Assembly (NCBI GenBank): GCA_944989445.1
Contig: CALYLW010000982.1
Span: 62,001 to 126,000, forward strand
Length of the DNA: 64,000 bases
Direction: 5' to 3'
Source: Ampullaceana balthica
Taxonomy: Eukaryota; Mollusca; Gastropoda; Lymnaeidae
A program made the position numbers and the translations under genes. This document shows, piece after piece, positions 45,621 to 58,300 of this stretch (positions are counted from its first letter, which is position 1; each line of letters starts with the position of its first letter). The notes under the pieces are model-generated. The model was not told the DNA's origin. It worked only from the letters and a program-made list of their open reading frames with translations, and did no database searches.

Positions 45621-46410
45621 GGATGTTGGTGCGTTGAGTCTTGTTGGGTTTAAAGAAAACGAGAGTTGATGACACATTGTTGTTTATATTGGAAACCACC
45701 CTTCCCCGCCCCTCCCCACTGGCGATTTCTAATAATTCTTCCTGTATAGTTTTTTTTGTCCTTCCATTAATTTCCATCAGTATCTGATAATATGGTAATG
45801 TTATTTAATGTTATTTATGTTATTTATTAACTAAGTAGCATCAAGAAAAACTTATTAAAAACTTTTTTTAAAAAAGTTTTAAATTATTCTCATGCACCAC
45901 ACATGGTGTTGTTTGGTTTTGGTTGTATAGTGCCAGGGGTAAGGGAGGGTGTAATTTAAACTAAATAAAATTTTAATTTAGGAATAAGAGCTTGAAAGCC
46001 GTCTGTGTTGCATTCAGTGAAATTCACTTCATATCTCTCCAACTCACTCATTTTCTATATCTCTGGGCCTACTAAAAAAGTTATTTTCGCTTCAAACCTC
46101 TCTCTTTGTTTTTTGTTTTTCTTATTTTTATCTTTGCTTGCTACTGTATGCGTTTCAAAACAACGGTCAGCAAAAATAATCGCCGACACATGCACGACCA
46201 GGTGTTCAGACCTGTTACGATTAAAGCGTTATTTTTTTGATGTTTTCTTCCGGTGGGTTGGTTAGGTCATTTAATTTTAGCACCCTACAGGGCAAATAGG
46301 GACAGCAGTGGGCTTTCCAACTCACGCGTACTCAGTATGCACCCATGTCATCGCCAGGAGCTGAACGATTAGATCTCCTAGCCATGTTTGGGGTGTTAGT
46401 CAAACTATGA
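45621..46410. other. Non-coding sequence
   Basis: AT-rich, nothing recognised. Confidence 0.5.
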
Positions 46411-46577
46411 GAGGCACCGGGGACGAGGGAGCGAGTCATGGACTTCAAACTACCAGAGGCATCAGGGACGATGGCGCGAGTCATGGACTTCAAACTACCA
46501 GAGGCACCAGGGACGATGGCGCGAGTCATGGACTTCAAACTACCAGAGGCACCAGGGACGAGGGTGCGAGTCATTGG
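46411..46577 (+). repeat. 45-bp tandem repeat, about 4 copies
   Basis: Units contain GAGGCACCAGGGACGATGGC and GCGAGTCATGGACTTCAAAC. Open frames exist on both strands because the period is 45 bp. Confidence 0.95.
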
Positions 46578-47418
46578 CAGCCCCTGCGCTGCTGTTTAAC
46601 TTTGATAAATACTTGCATTCCTACCCCAATGCCATGACCAGCATGTCAGTCATCAAAGCACTCATCGTGAGTTGGGGGCCGAGTGGTTGCAATGCTTGGT
46701 AAAATCTTAGAGCCAGAAAAGGAATACCATTCGACCAAGTTCATCCACTTACTCAGGACAAGGACAAAATGGTTATAACATACAACTTCCTATGACAAAT
46801 ATTTGTTTGGGGAAAATCAAGACTGCGGGGAGTATGGGGAAAGATATTTGCAACCACGACTCTATGAAAATGAAACACATTTCAAATCTGTTAAATTTAC
46901 GGAAAGTTCTTTTCGGACTTTGTTGCAACACAAACAAATACAAAAGTGTCCGGGAAAATGTGTGTTCTACTTTGTTGACCTGAACAATGTTTTGATTTAA
47001 TGTATAACTTAACCACGCCACTCAATAGCAGACTATGAGTCAACATTGAAAAGGAAATACCATTCGACAGATAGACCAGGAAAAGATAACTTGATGGCTG
47101 TCGGTCAGCGAGGACATAAGATGTGTTCAATTCATTCAATTTTCGTCAAATACCCGGGAGTTATGGAATCATTGGAGTAAATATTTTGATTGAACATGGG
47201 GATATTGGAGATGTATTAGAAAAAAGCGGTTTCGTTTTCTCGTACCTGGTGGGTTGAGATTATTCACTTGATATATTTCCAATTGGTGAAACTGATAATT
47301 CACAATTAGTTGGTGGTGTTCGATAGACCGGAACTAAAATTATCACTTGAAAAAAAGGATATGTCGGAAATTACTCAATATCTCGGGGATTCAATCACAA
47401 CGTGTTGCGATCTTTGAT
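46578..47418. other. Non-coding sequence
   Basis: Short overlapping frames near 46770-47140 on both strands have no recognised domain. Confidence 0.5.
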
Positions 47419-47535
47419 CTTAACATGGGAACCGTTGTTGTGAGCGAAGTCTTGGGTCTTAACATGGGAACCGTTGTTGTGAGCGAAGTCTTGGGTCTTA
47501 ACATGGGAACCGTTGTTGTGAGCGAAGTCTTGCCA
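47419..47535 (+). repeat. 39-bp tandem repeat, 3 copies
   Basis: Three nearly identical units: CTTAACATGGGAACCGTTGT then TGTGAGCGAAGTCTTGGGT. Confidence 0.95.
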
Positions 47536-50500
47536 GTAAATACTGCTGCAATAATGCACATTGAACACACAACAGTGGTGGTATCATAATTGTGAGTTGA
47601 TGTTGTTGCTTGAGATAAGCAGCTGGCATGTTACAATTTATGTCTACCCCCCTACCGTTACGTGTTTACACGATGGCATTCAAGGGCGTCACACCATTAC
47701 TGTGTAGAAAATGGGTTAACCGTTCGATGGATGGCATGGTCACAAGAAACGGAATAAATACTTTGACGAGGGTTGTGTGTGTGTGTGTGAATCCACATTG
47801 AAACTACTTCATAAGCCTACTGCTATCTGCAACAACATATCTATCAGATGTGATGTCTGTAGGAGGCTAAAAGCTACCATTGTACACTTAATGCTTCCTC
47901 TGTATGCTACAAGCTTATTTTCGGAAACTAAAGGTATTTGCTGATACCATAACATTTCATCGTAATGAACCAGAAGAAACAAACACAATACAGATATATG
48001 CATTAAACAATGTATAAATATTTCCCCTGTTTGAAATGTTCAGCTCTTTTTTTTAAATTGACGGCAGAAAAGTGGGGGGGGGGTTATTAAATCAGATATC
48101 GACCGTCTATACTCCTGTGACCCCTTTACCCCATTTGACTCCCGCTTTCTCCGCCTTTGACTGTCCTGTCTTAATGTCGTATATATCCGTATGTCAGAGT
48201 CCGGGATACACCCACCCCTCCCCCAACTCCCAGCCACAAATCCTTCAGTCGAACCCTTACCTCTATCGGTAATACTGTCACTGTCTAACTACCTTGTGGT
48301 TATAAAACAGAGCCTTTCACCGGCCTTGGAGTCACACAGCAACAAACCAACAGTCTGGGGTACGTACTGCCGATGCCGTGTGTCCATTGACCTGGGCATT
48401 TAAGTTGGTCATTGACAGACAGAACAACAGGTCGCGATAGCGACGATAGGTGGACAGTGATTCTCGGTTCATTTTATGGTTTGTCCAGATTCAGATGACC
48501 AGAGATGTGTCGTTGTCTCGAGGATGTGAGACTCCTTTGTTTTACCGCAGTTTTCTTATTATGGACAGTGTTTCGTAAGGCAAATAGTGTTTGGAAAGGG
48601 ATAGCGTTTTTTGGCAAATTTCTTACCTTGATGTCTATATGAGTCGCGTACAAGGTAATATGGGTTATATTTGTGTCTCAGGAAGTAAGTTCTCAACTTT
48701 GTATTTGATCATAAAAATTTGTTGGCGTATTCTATCGTTATATAGTTTTATTTTAGAAATTTTTTTTAGGAATTAGGAAGTTTTCCTCCCCAAATTCAAT
48801 GGGATATTATTGGTGGTCAATTATAGCTGCGTGCACTTGTCAATCTAAACTCTATCTTTCTATCTTGAATACTGTACCTTGTCCTACACATTTCTGAATA
48901 ATGTTTAAAGGTTTTGATAAAAGATTGCCACACTCATGGTATGGACATTGTCTCAGCGATGCTCCCCCACATAAGTCGATTGGATCTGATAAAATTTCTT
49001 ACCCGAAATCGATAGACTTAATCTCTAACCCTGAATGCCGTTGACTGTTATTTGTGATGCCATCTACCCACCGCGCGCCTTGGCCCCCAAGTCTAGATCG
49101 TGACTGGGGCCCCTGTGTGACAATGACAACGGAGCCCTCTATAATGTCCTCCGGCGCAGACGTCATCACACGACACTGTGCGCCCTCTTTATGGTCGGTC
49201 AGTTCCTGGAACGTTAGGTGCATGGCCCTACCGTCGTGTAATGTTAGGGAGATTCATTGTGGATTAAGTGATAGGTCGGATGCATTGTCATCGTTTTTTT
49301 TAACCAAATCTCAAGTGTTCGTCTGTTGAAAGTCACGTAACAGCTAAGGTAGCCCAATATTTGTGTTTTTTAAAAAAATAATATTATTGGTTTTTGTTTC
49401 TATATATGTAGAGTAAGTAACCGCATGTGATAATCTGATTATTTTCTGATATCTAGTGTTGGTTTCAATGTTTAACGGAAAGAATTATATCAAAGTCATG
49501 ATGACTTTGGCAGCACTGTCCCTTTAACCAAGTCATGTGCAAGAAAGCTCTAGGTGGACTTACTCGTAATATTTGTTACGTCTTTATCATGCTTTTGACG
49601 TACTACGTCTTAATAAAAGTCAATGCAACAAAATTATGCTTTTCCCTCTCTTCACGAGTGTCAACGTTCCAGTGGTTCTTATAGTGAATTTTGCCGTCTC
49701 ATCGCCATTGGGTTAGGCGGCTGTGATAGCTATAATGGGGTGCTGAAGGCTTTGGAAATTTTAGGCTAAAAGAGAACAACCAGAGAGGCAATGTTAAATA
49801 TAGCGAGAATAATCAGTCATGGAAAGGATAGATTTCATAGATTCGAAAACCAAATCCCTTAGGACTACGGGCGAGCTACCACGCGATTTCAATATAAAAT
49901 TATTTGTTTACGCAACGAGAGCGACATCTATTCTTTGATGTAACTCTAAAACAGAAATGAGGCGATTAACGATGAACGTCTACTGAGCTAGGCCCTGTCA
50001 GTCATATGGGTTTTCTAAATATAAAAATGACTTTCAAGCATGTTTTGCCTTCAGGCTTTTTCTTAAGAACAGAGACGACCTGCGTTGACCCTATAATATT
50101 GCATCGGTTAATGCTGAACTTGTAGACTCGCTGACTCTATAACTCATCCCTAACATTCTCGCTAATATCAGTTTGTATTTACTTGCAAGAAAAGAGTTTT
50201 ACAAGGGAAATTAAAACGCCTACGCAGCAAAACAATTATCGCATTCGTACATTTGTTAGACGGAACACTGGACTCCCGGAAGTATGGTCAAAATGAAATA
50301 TTTCTTTACTAGAAAGTTGGTGGTGAAATAATTAGTCGGTTATAAGAAAACTTGAAAACAAAATTAGTAATTAGATTTTGTGTATTTCCACATTATTTCC
50401 GTTATTGCAATCGTCCGTTGAAACATCACTAAAAAAAATTCCCTGCTGGCATCTACGACGGACTGTTTTAAAAATTAACTTTGCCGAATGTCCTAACTAA

Positions 50501-52447
50501 TTATTGTACGGGTTCAACAGTCACCCCCACCGCCCCCACCTCCACCACCCAAATTAAATGTAAAACTCACCTGGATGATATTGTTATGGAGCGCGGTGAA
50601 GTTTCATAAACTTCATTCTAGTCGTCGTGAAAATATAAACGATATCAATGAGGATGTGGAATTCTTCTACCATCAACTATTTATCGCCTCTTAACAATGA
50701 ATACAAGTAAATCAATGAGATTAAAGAAAATATCGTAAGTAATATTGTAACTGACTGATCTCAAGCATGACGCATATAGACGTTATTTTTTAGAATGTTT
50801 GTGGCTGTTTAGGATTGGGATGACTCGCTGCACCTACTCTCTGTGATATGTGAATATCCTCACAGTCAGGGCCGGCCTTAGCAATGGCGGGGCCCTATGC
50901 GGCTTAGTATGCGAACGGATTGCGCGGGGCCCAGTCTGGGTGGGGATAATGAATTATTAAGGATAAAAAGGGAAAATTAAGATAGGCGGGGCGGGGCCTA
51001 TTAAATTGTGTATAGGACTAGCTCCGCTGTCTCATATTCCGCTACTGACCATGTATTGTGTTTAACTCCGCCGTTTCTATTCCGACGCCATTATGGACGC
51101 TCTTTCTTTCCTATCAAGTTGAGGTTTCCAGTTGTCCATCCCCACAAGTCCAGTGTATTGTTTAGAGCTGGGTTTTTCGTTTTGTTTGTTTGTTTGTTTT
51201 TTTAAAGCGAAAACCACCAGAATAAATTCTCCTAAAATTATTTTGAAATAACCTGAGATCAGTGTATTAATGTGACAAGTCGATAGTCTAAAACTTGTCT
51301 GTACGCCAGAGATAGTCATTTATTTACTGACAACCTTGCGGCGACCTGTGCCTCAAACCCAAGCCGCCTGTCTAAGGACTTACATTCGTCTACTGAAGTG
51401 GCGGCCTTTGGTTTCAAACGTGCTCTACTCTCGGTTCTCTTCACTTCTGCATCTCGTCTAATTGAATGCACGTGTGAAGGCAAGCAAAAAGCGGGTTTCG
51501 AAAAACAATTAAACCTGATCGTTATTCTGTCTAATGTCAGTTCTCTAAATGACGTCGATTTGACACCATCTGAAGAATGACATGAAAGTTCGCCTCGCCA
51601 CAAATATTGAGGGTTCCAGTAAATGAGCAACTATCGGATCTGTGACCCCCCAGCAGGTGCTACCTGTCGAAATGTTTCTTGAGACTAATTTCTAGACATA
51701 TTGCTGATTCAGGTCAGAAAATAAAATGGGGGAAAAAAAACTTCATCGTCAAAATCTCGTGAACTTCCTCCAAGTTTTCCCCTGTTTGTAAGACCCACCT
51801 GATGGAACATTTCATTAGAGTGACTCATGGACCGCCCCGCACTTGCTGCCAAACCTTTCTTTACCAAGTCCTGATGGGGACGGATTTCATGCTGTTAATA
51901 TAACTGTTTCTTGTCTGATCTATGTTCAAGTCTTCGTTGCAGCTGCCCCCATTCAGTTCAGATCTCTTGTATTACTGATTTTAAAAAGTAAAAACTTTCT
52001 CTTACTGAGCTGTCATAAAAATAAACCTGAGAACCGTCTTGCCCATAAAAACAAATAATCGCCACGCCTTGGTGTGTGCCAACTGGCAACAAAGGGTCAC
52101 GTACTTTTTTTATGGGAGGTGGCAGGGTGTAAGGTTGGGGTCTGGGCGGGTGTTGGGATTTTGAACCCATTGTTTTACTGACATGTTGACATAGGTCCTT
52201 CGCGGTAAGTGAAGACTTCGGTGAAAGGGATTACCGTCATAAATGAGTTGTGCACCACTGCAGTCAGTTGCTATTGGGGAATAAGAGACCCACCATGACG
52301 GCAATGATACTTTGGCAAGTTGCCAGGATTCAGTGTCGGAGGGTTTAATAAGAGACATACCATCGTCTCTGTTTAAATCTGAACCAAAAGATTATATGTT
52401 CACACGTGACATCCAGGTATATTGATTATAAGTCTGATGGTATCAAA
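47536..52447. other. Non-coding sequence, no supported gene
   Basis: Includes a (GT)n run at 47773-47790, G9 at 48074-48082, and a GC-richer patch at 49057-49250 open on both strands without a recognised domain. At 50867-51000 GGGCCGGCCTTAGCAATGGC and GGGGCCC motifs resemble one end of a hAT-like repeat, but no matching inverted end is seen. No gene can be supported. Confidence 0.5.
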
Positions 52448-52556
52448 GGGGCCGTCCATAAATGACGTCACGCACCTAGGGGGGAAGGGGGTCCACACAT
52501 TTGTGACGATGCGTGACAAGGGGGAATGGGGAGTTTAAGAAATCTGACGTCACATC
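52448..52556. mobile_element. Short interspersed repeat with two TGACGTCA sites
   Basis: The pattern GGGGCCGTCCATAAATGACG with TCACGC, a GGGGGGAAGGGGGTC run, TGTGACGATGCGTGACAAGG and a final CTGACGTCACA is a type of short repeat I associate with invertebrate genomes. Two cAMP-response-type TGACGTCA palindromes lie near its ends (52463-52470 and about 52545-52552). Class unknown; I see no clear target duplication. Confidence 0.6.
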
Positions 52557-53352
52557 ACCATTCCATTTTCGGAAAATTTCTGTTACAATCTTCTATAGCC
52601 ACTGTCTTCTTGTTATTTTTATTTTTTATATTATTATTATTTTATTATTATTATTATTGTTACTATTACTAATACTACTACATAAATGCAAAGGGTGTCG
52701 GACTCAGTTGCTATTAGCCAAGACCGGTAAAATGTATTGAACTGGTGTTGAACTACTTCAGTAACAGTTCAACGGTTCTCATTCTCACATGAGTTCAGGA
52801 CGATATTTAAAAACCTATGTACTCCAACAACTTTTATTCAGGTCAAGGGCTTTTTAATAATGCCAATTTGTGGGCGGTTCTTAATAAAATTTATTTGGCA
52901 ACATATTTGTTATCATGATTTAAATTGTAAATACCTCAATTCACAAATTTAAAAAAAAATATGTAACGAGAGCTGCCTTTAAAATTGTTTTAATCAAATC
53001 GTAGTTTGACACTGATTTCTGAAATTACCGTATTTTTGTATCTATGTAATTTATAGATGTTACCATGGGAGAAATTAACAAATTGCTTTAGACTTAAAAT
53101 CATTTGACACTATTTGTTAATTCATTACTTGTATCATAGGGAGGATCTTCGGGACATGCCCAACTTGAATGGAGTAACGGTAGTTTCTACACTCTCACTG
53201 GACGGGGAAATTTAGTGGTCATGTTCTAATCATTCTCTAAATAATAATGGTATCTATAACTCAGTAACTAACAGAGTCAGAGCCCATGATAACAATAAAA
53301 GACACGCGACATTGCATTCAGCATACTACGACTTTGCCAACCCAATCAAAGT
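52557..53352. other. Non-coding sequence with an (ATT)n-like tract at 52612-52680
   Basis: TTATTATTATT-type microsatellite, otherwise AT-rich non-coding sequence. Confidence 0.6.
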
Positions 53353-53497
53353 GATCTCGCTCTCTCTTCCTCTCTCTCTCTCTTCCTCTCTCTCTCTCTC
53401 CCTCCCTCTCTCTCCCTTCCTCTCTCTCTCTCCCTCCCTTCCTCTCTCTCTCTCCCTCCCTCCCTTCCTCTCTCTTTCTCTCTCTCTCTGTCTTTAT
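53353..53497. repeat. Pyrimidine (CT)n-rich tract
   Basis: CTCTCT and CCCTCC(C) motifs in irregular units, similar in make-up to 19625-19880. Confidence 0.92.
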
Positions 53498-53679
53498 TTC
53501 TTATGTATTTATTTTTTTAAAGACTTTACACGGCGCCTACCTAAATGTTGTTTTGGCAGCTGTGATTTATCCAACTGGCAGCTAAGTCCAAAAAGTTTCT
53601 GACGAACATTTTCGTGTAAGCCATCACCCCACCCCCTTCTCCTCTTTTCTCCCTTTTTTCTCCTCCAAATCTTGTTATT

Positions 53680-54060
53680 TGTTCCTATTGGTTGTCCCCC
53701 ATCCTCCCCGCGGTATCACTGTGTGTCTATTTACCCATCGTGTTTCCAGGCCGGTATGTTGTGTACCAAAGCTGTTTCCGGGTACCCGTGGCCCGGCGGG
53801 CTGTTGTATCTTGAACAGCCCCAACCGACCTTTTCCGCCCGACTGCCCCTCAAAGGGCGCAGCACAGACTTTCCAGCTGTGGCCCTGTCCCGGTATGAAG
53901 CTCACCTTCTGGTCCACGTGTACCGTGCACGTGTACCGACGGTTGGGTTACCTGATAATCGCCTGGTTCTCTCGGGGCGATGGCCTTTTGGGTTCAAGGG
54001 TTTAGTCAATCACCGGGAAATCAGGAGAGGTGGGTGGTTGGTGGGGGGGGAGGGGGTGAT
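53680..54060. other. GC-rich island with a doubled CACGTG motif
   Basis: Clearly richer in GC than its surroundings. Open frames occur on both strands (136 codons at 53672-54082 on +), but none matches a family I know. A TTTCCAG at 53745-53751 could act as an acceptor. CACGTGTACCG occurs twice, 13 bp apart, giving two E-boxes at 53915-53920 and 53928-53933. It may be a regulatory CpG-type island, an unrecognised exon, or chance. Confidence 0.35.
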
Positions 54061-54171
54061 GTCGGGTGTTACCTTTATATGACATTGGTTCCTGTCTGTT
54101 AGATGGCTGAAGGAAAAGGGGGAGAGCAGGTGGCGGTAATCAAAAGGGCACCCAGGATTAAAAATGGATGT

Positions 54172-54288
54172 GTAAGGTTCTCAAATTAGGATGTGTACAT
54201 TTCTAAAATCCGACTTTGTAAGTGTAAGGTTGTCAAATCAGATTTTGTAAGGTTCTCAAATCAGGATTTGTAAGGTTCTCAAATCATT
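54172..54288 (+). repeat. Degenerate ~23-bp tandem repeat, about 5 copies
   Basis: TAAGGTTCTCAAATCAGGAT plus TTG, repeated with substitutions and an insertion. Confidence 0.85.
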
Positions 54289-55311
54289 CTATTTTGAAAC
54301 ATCTGGTTAACCTGTCGTCCTAACTAAAGATTTATTCCGTTGACATCACTAATTTCGAATTATATTTTCACAGGCGGATTAATGAGCATCAAACATTCCA
54401 TTTATGACGCCACGATTGATCCAACTCTTTTCGGTATTCTTAGACTTTGTTAGAGCTCTGTGTGAATATCCATCTGGTCCATCAGATAACAATAAGTGTT
54501 CTCTTGTTTTATATTGTCAATAAGTAAATACTCAATCGGTGAGCATCTGGTGTCCTGGTGATGACTGTTTTTGTTAGAACTTGAGAATCATTGGTGTACT
54601 GGGTTCAATCAACAGCCATATTATCTCTACCAAACCCCAGCTTTCCACCCCTCCCCACGCCCCGCTCGCCTCGGGGATCAGCATATTGATGGGCCAGAGG
54701 AACCCTTTCAGTTGTGATCTTTCTCTCCCGGGGTTAATCGGTCGTGCTTCCGACAAGTGTGCGTCTGTAGGTACATCCTGTAGGTAGGTACATGCTGGTG
54801 TCTATGTATGGTCGTCTGTTTCCACAAGTCAGTTCACATCCCAACCAAAGTGGAGTTTTGTATTGAGAATATTTTTTAACATGAAAGTCAGATGGGCTTC
54901 ACTCTGTTGAGCAAGTGGACTTACTAGTGTAGCTTCTTGCTGTCAACCCCCCTGCTGCTTAAAGGTATATAGTGGTGAGAATTTGTCTTCCGTAAAATTA
55001 AATAATCTAAAACTATAACTTTACTGACTGGGCGTTATTAAAAAGCACGTTTCCATAATCTCAAATTACAACGGAAAAAACAAGCCATGATAGTTCTAAA
55101 AACATTGAGGTTTAAGGAGAGACCCGACGGCTTGTTTACAGAAAATAGAATGGTTTGTCGGAGGTCATGTTTAATGATTTTCACGTTGAATCAATTGTAT
55201 TATTATTTTTAAAATTCTTTGGGAAAATTTTCAGATCCTCGTTGGCCTTTTTGTTAGACCAAGTTCTACTTTAAAATAATGTTTTGTTATTTCACTTTCA
55301 TACGCCTCGAC
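54289..55311. other. Non-coding sequence flanking the satellite
   Basis: No gene recognised. GTAGGTACAT occurs twice near 54768-54792. Confidence 0.5.
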
Positions 55312-58300
55312 ATGCCCTCCAGATATTAAAGTCACACTGTGTATTTAGTACATGCCCTCCAGAGATTAAATTCACAATGTGTATAGATTAAATTCACGAT
55401 TTGTATCTAGTACATGCCCTCCAGAGATTAAAGTCACACTGTGTATTTAGTACATGCCCTCCAGAGATTAAATTCACATGTGTATTCAGTACATGCCCTC
55501 CAGAGATTAAAGTCACACTGTGTATTTAGTACATGCCCTCCAGAGATTAAAGTCACAATGTGTATTTAGTACATGCCCTCCAGAGATTAAAGTCACAATG
55601 TGTATTTAGTGCATGCCCTCCAGAGATTAAAGTCACACTGTTTATTTAGTACATGCCCTCCAGAGATTAAAGTCACAATGTGTATTTAGTACATGCCCTC
55701 CAGAGATTAAATTCACAATGTGTATTTAGTACATGCCCTCCAGAGATTAAAGTCACACTGTGTATTTAGTACATGCCCTCCAGAGATTAAAGTCACAATG
55801 TGTATTTAGTACATGCCCTCCAGAGATTAAAGTCACAATGTGTATTTAGTACATGCCCTCCAGAGATTAAAGTCACAATGTGTATTTAGTACATGCCCTC
55901 CAGAGATTAAAGTCACAATGTGTATTTAGTACATGCCCTCCAGAGATTAAAGTCACAATGTGTATTTAGTACATGCCCTCCAGAGATTAAAGTCACAATG
56001 TGTATTTAGTACATGCCCTCCAGAGATTAAAGTCACAATGTGTATTTAGTACATGCCCTCCAGAGATTAAAGTCACAATGTGTATTTAGTACATGCCCTC
56101 CAGAGATTAAAGTCACACTGTGTATTTAGTACATGCCCTCCAGAGATTAAAGTCACAATGTGTATTTAGTACATGCCCTCCAGAGATTAAAGTCACAATG
56201 TGTATTTAGTACATGCCCTCCAGAGATTAAAGTCACAATGTGTATTTAGTACATGCCCTCCAGAGATTAAAGTCACAATGTGTATTTAGTACATGCCCTC
56301 CAGAGATTAAAGTCACAATGTGTATTTAGTACATGCCCTCCAGAGATTAAAGTCACAATGTGTATTTAGTACATGCCCTCCAGAGATTAAAGTCACAATG
56401 TGTATTTAGTACATGCCCTCCAGAGATTAAAGTCACAATGTGTATTTAGTACATGCCCTCCAGAGATTAAAGTCACAATGTGTATTTAGTACATGCCCTC
56501 CAGAGATTAAAGTCACAATGTGTATTTAGTACATGCCCTCCAGAGATTAAAGTCACAATGTGTATTTAGTACATGCCCTCCAGAGATTAAAGTCACAATG
56601 TGTATTTAGTACATGCCCTCCAGAGATTAAAGTCACAATGTGTATTTAGTACATGCCCTCCAGAGATTAAAGTCACAATGTGTATTTAGTACATGCCCTC
56701 CAGAGATTAAAGTCACAATGTGTATTTAGTACATGCCCTCCAGAGATTAAAGTCACAATGTGTATTTAGTACATGCCCTCCAGAGATTAAAGTCACAATG
56801 TGTATTTAGTACATGCCCTCCAGAGATTAAAGTCACAATGTGTATTTAGTACATGCCCTCCAGAGATTAAAGTCACAATGTGTATTTAGTACATGCCCTC
56901 CAGAGATTAAAGTCACAATGTGTATTTAGTACATGCCCTCCAGAGATTAAAGTCACAATGTGTATTTAGTACATGCCCTCCAGAGATTAAAGTCACAATG
57001 TGTATTTAGTACATGCCCTCCAGAGATTAAAGTCACAATGTGTATTTAGTACATGCCCTCCAGAGATTAAAGTCACAATGTGTATTTAGTACATGCCCTC
57101 CAGAGATTAAAGTCACAATGTGTATTTAGTACATGCCCTCCAGAGATTAAAGTCACAATGTGTATTTAGTACATGCCCTCCAGAGATTAAAGTCACAATG
57201 TGTATTTAGTACATGCCCTCCAGAGATTAAAGTCACACTGTGTATTTAGTACATGCCCTCCAGAGATTAAAGTCACAATGTGTATTTAGTACATGCCCTC
57301 CAGAGATTAAAGTCACAATGTGTATTTAGTACATGCCCTCCAGAGATTAAAGTCACAATGTGTATTTAGTACATGCCCTCCAGAGATTAAAGTCACAATG
57401 TGTATTTAGTACATGCCCTCCAGAGATTAAAGTCACACTGTGTATTTAGTACATGCCCTCCAGAGATTAAAGTCACAATGTGTATTTAGTACATGCCCTC
57501 CAGAGATTAAAGTCACAATGTGTATTTAGTACATGCCCTCCAGAGATTAAAGTCACACTGTGTATTTAGTACATGCCCTCCAGAGATTAAAGTCACAATG
57601 TGTATTTAGTACATGCCCTCCAGAGATTAAAGTCACACTGTGTATTTAGTACATGCCCTCCAGAGATTAAAGTCACACTGTGTATTTAGTACATGCCCTC
57701 CAGAGATTAAAGTCACACTGTGTATTTAGTACATGCCCTCCAGAGATTAAAGTCACAATGTGTATTTAGTACATGCCCTCCAGAGATTAAAGTCACAATG
57801 TGTATTTAGTACATGCCCTCCAGAGATTAAAGTCACAATGTGTATTTAGTACATGCCCTCCAGAGATTAAAGTCACACTGTGTATTTAGTACATGCCCTC
57901 CAGAGATTAAAGTCACAATGTGTATTTAGTACATGCCCTCCAGAGATTAAAGTCACACTGTGTATTTAGTACATGCCCTCCAGAGATTAAAGTCACAATG
58001 TGTATTTAGTACATGCCCTCCAGAGATTAAAGTCACACTGTGTATTTAGTACATGCCCTCCAGAGATTAAAGTCACACTGTGTATTTAGTACATGCCCTC
58101 CAGAGATTAAAGTCACAATGTGTATTTAGTACATGCCCTCCAGAGATTAAAGTCACAATGTGTATTTAGTACATGCCCTCCAGAGATTAAAGTCACACTG
58201 TGTATTTAGTACATGCCCTCCAGAGATTAAAGTCACAATGTGTATTTAGTACATGCCCTCCAGAGATTAAAGTCACACTGTGTATTTAGTACATGCCCTC

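Noticed and set aside
49021..49260. GC-richer patch open on both strands, considered as a next exon
   Set aside because: It does not resemble the FNDC3 segment expected after the N-terminal exon, and clear splice sites are missing.
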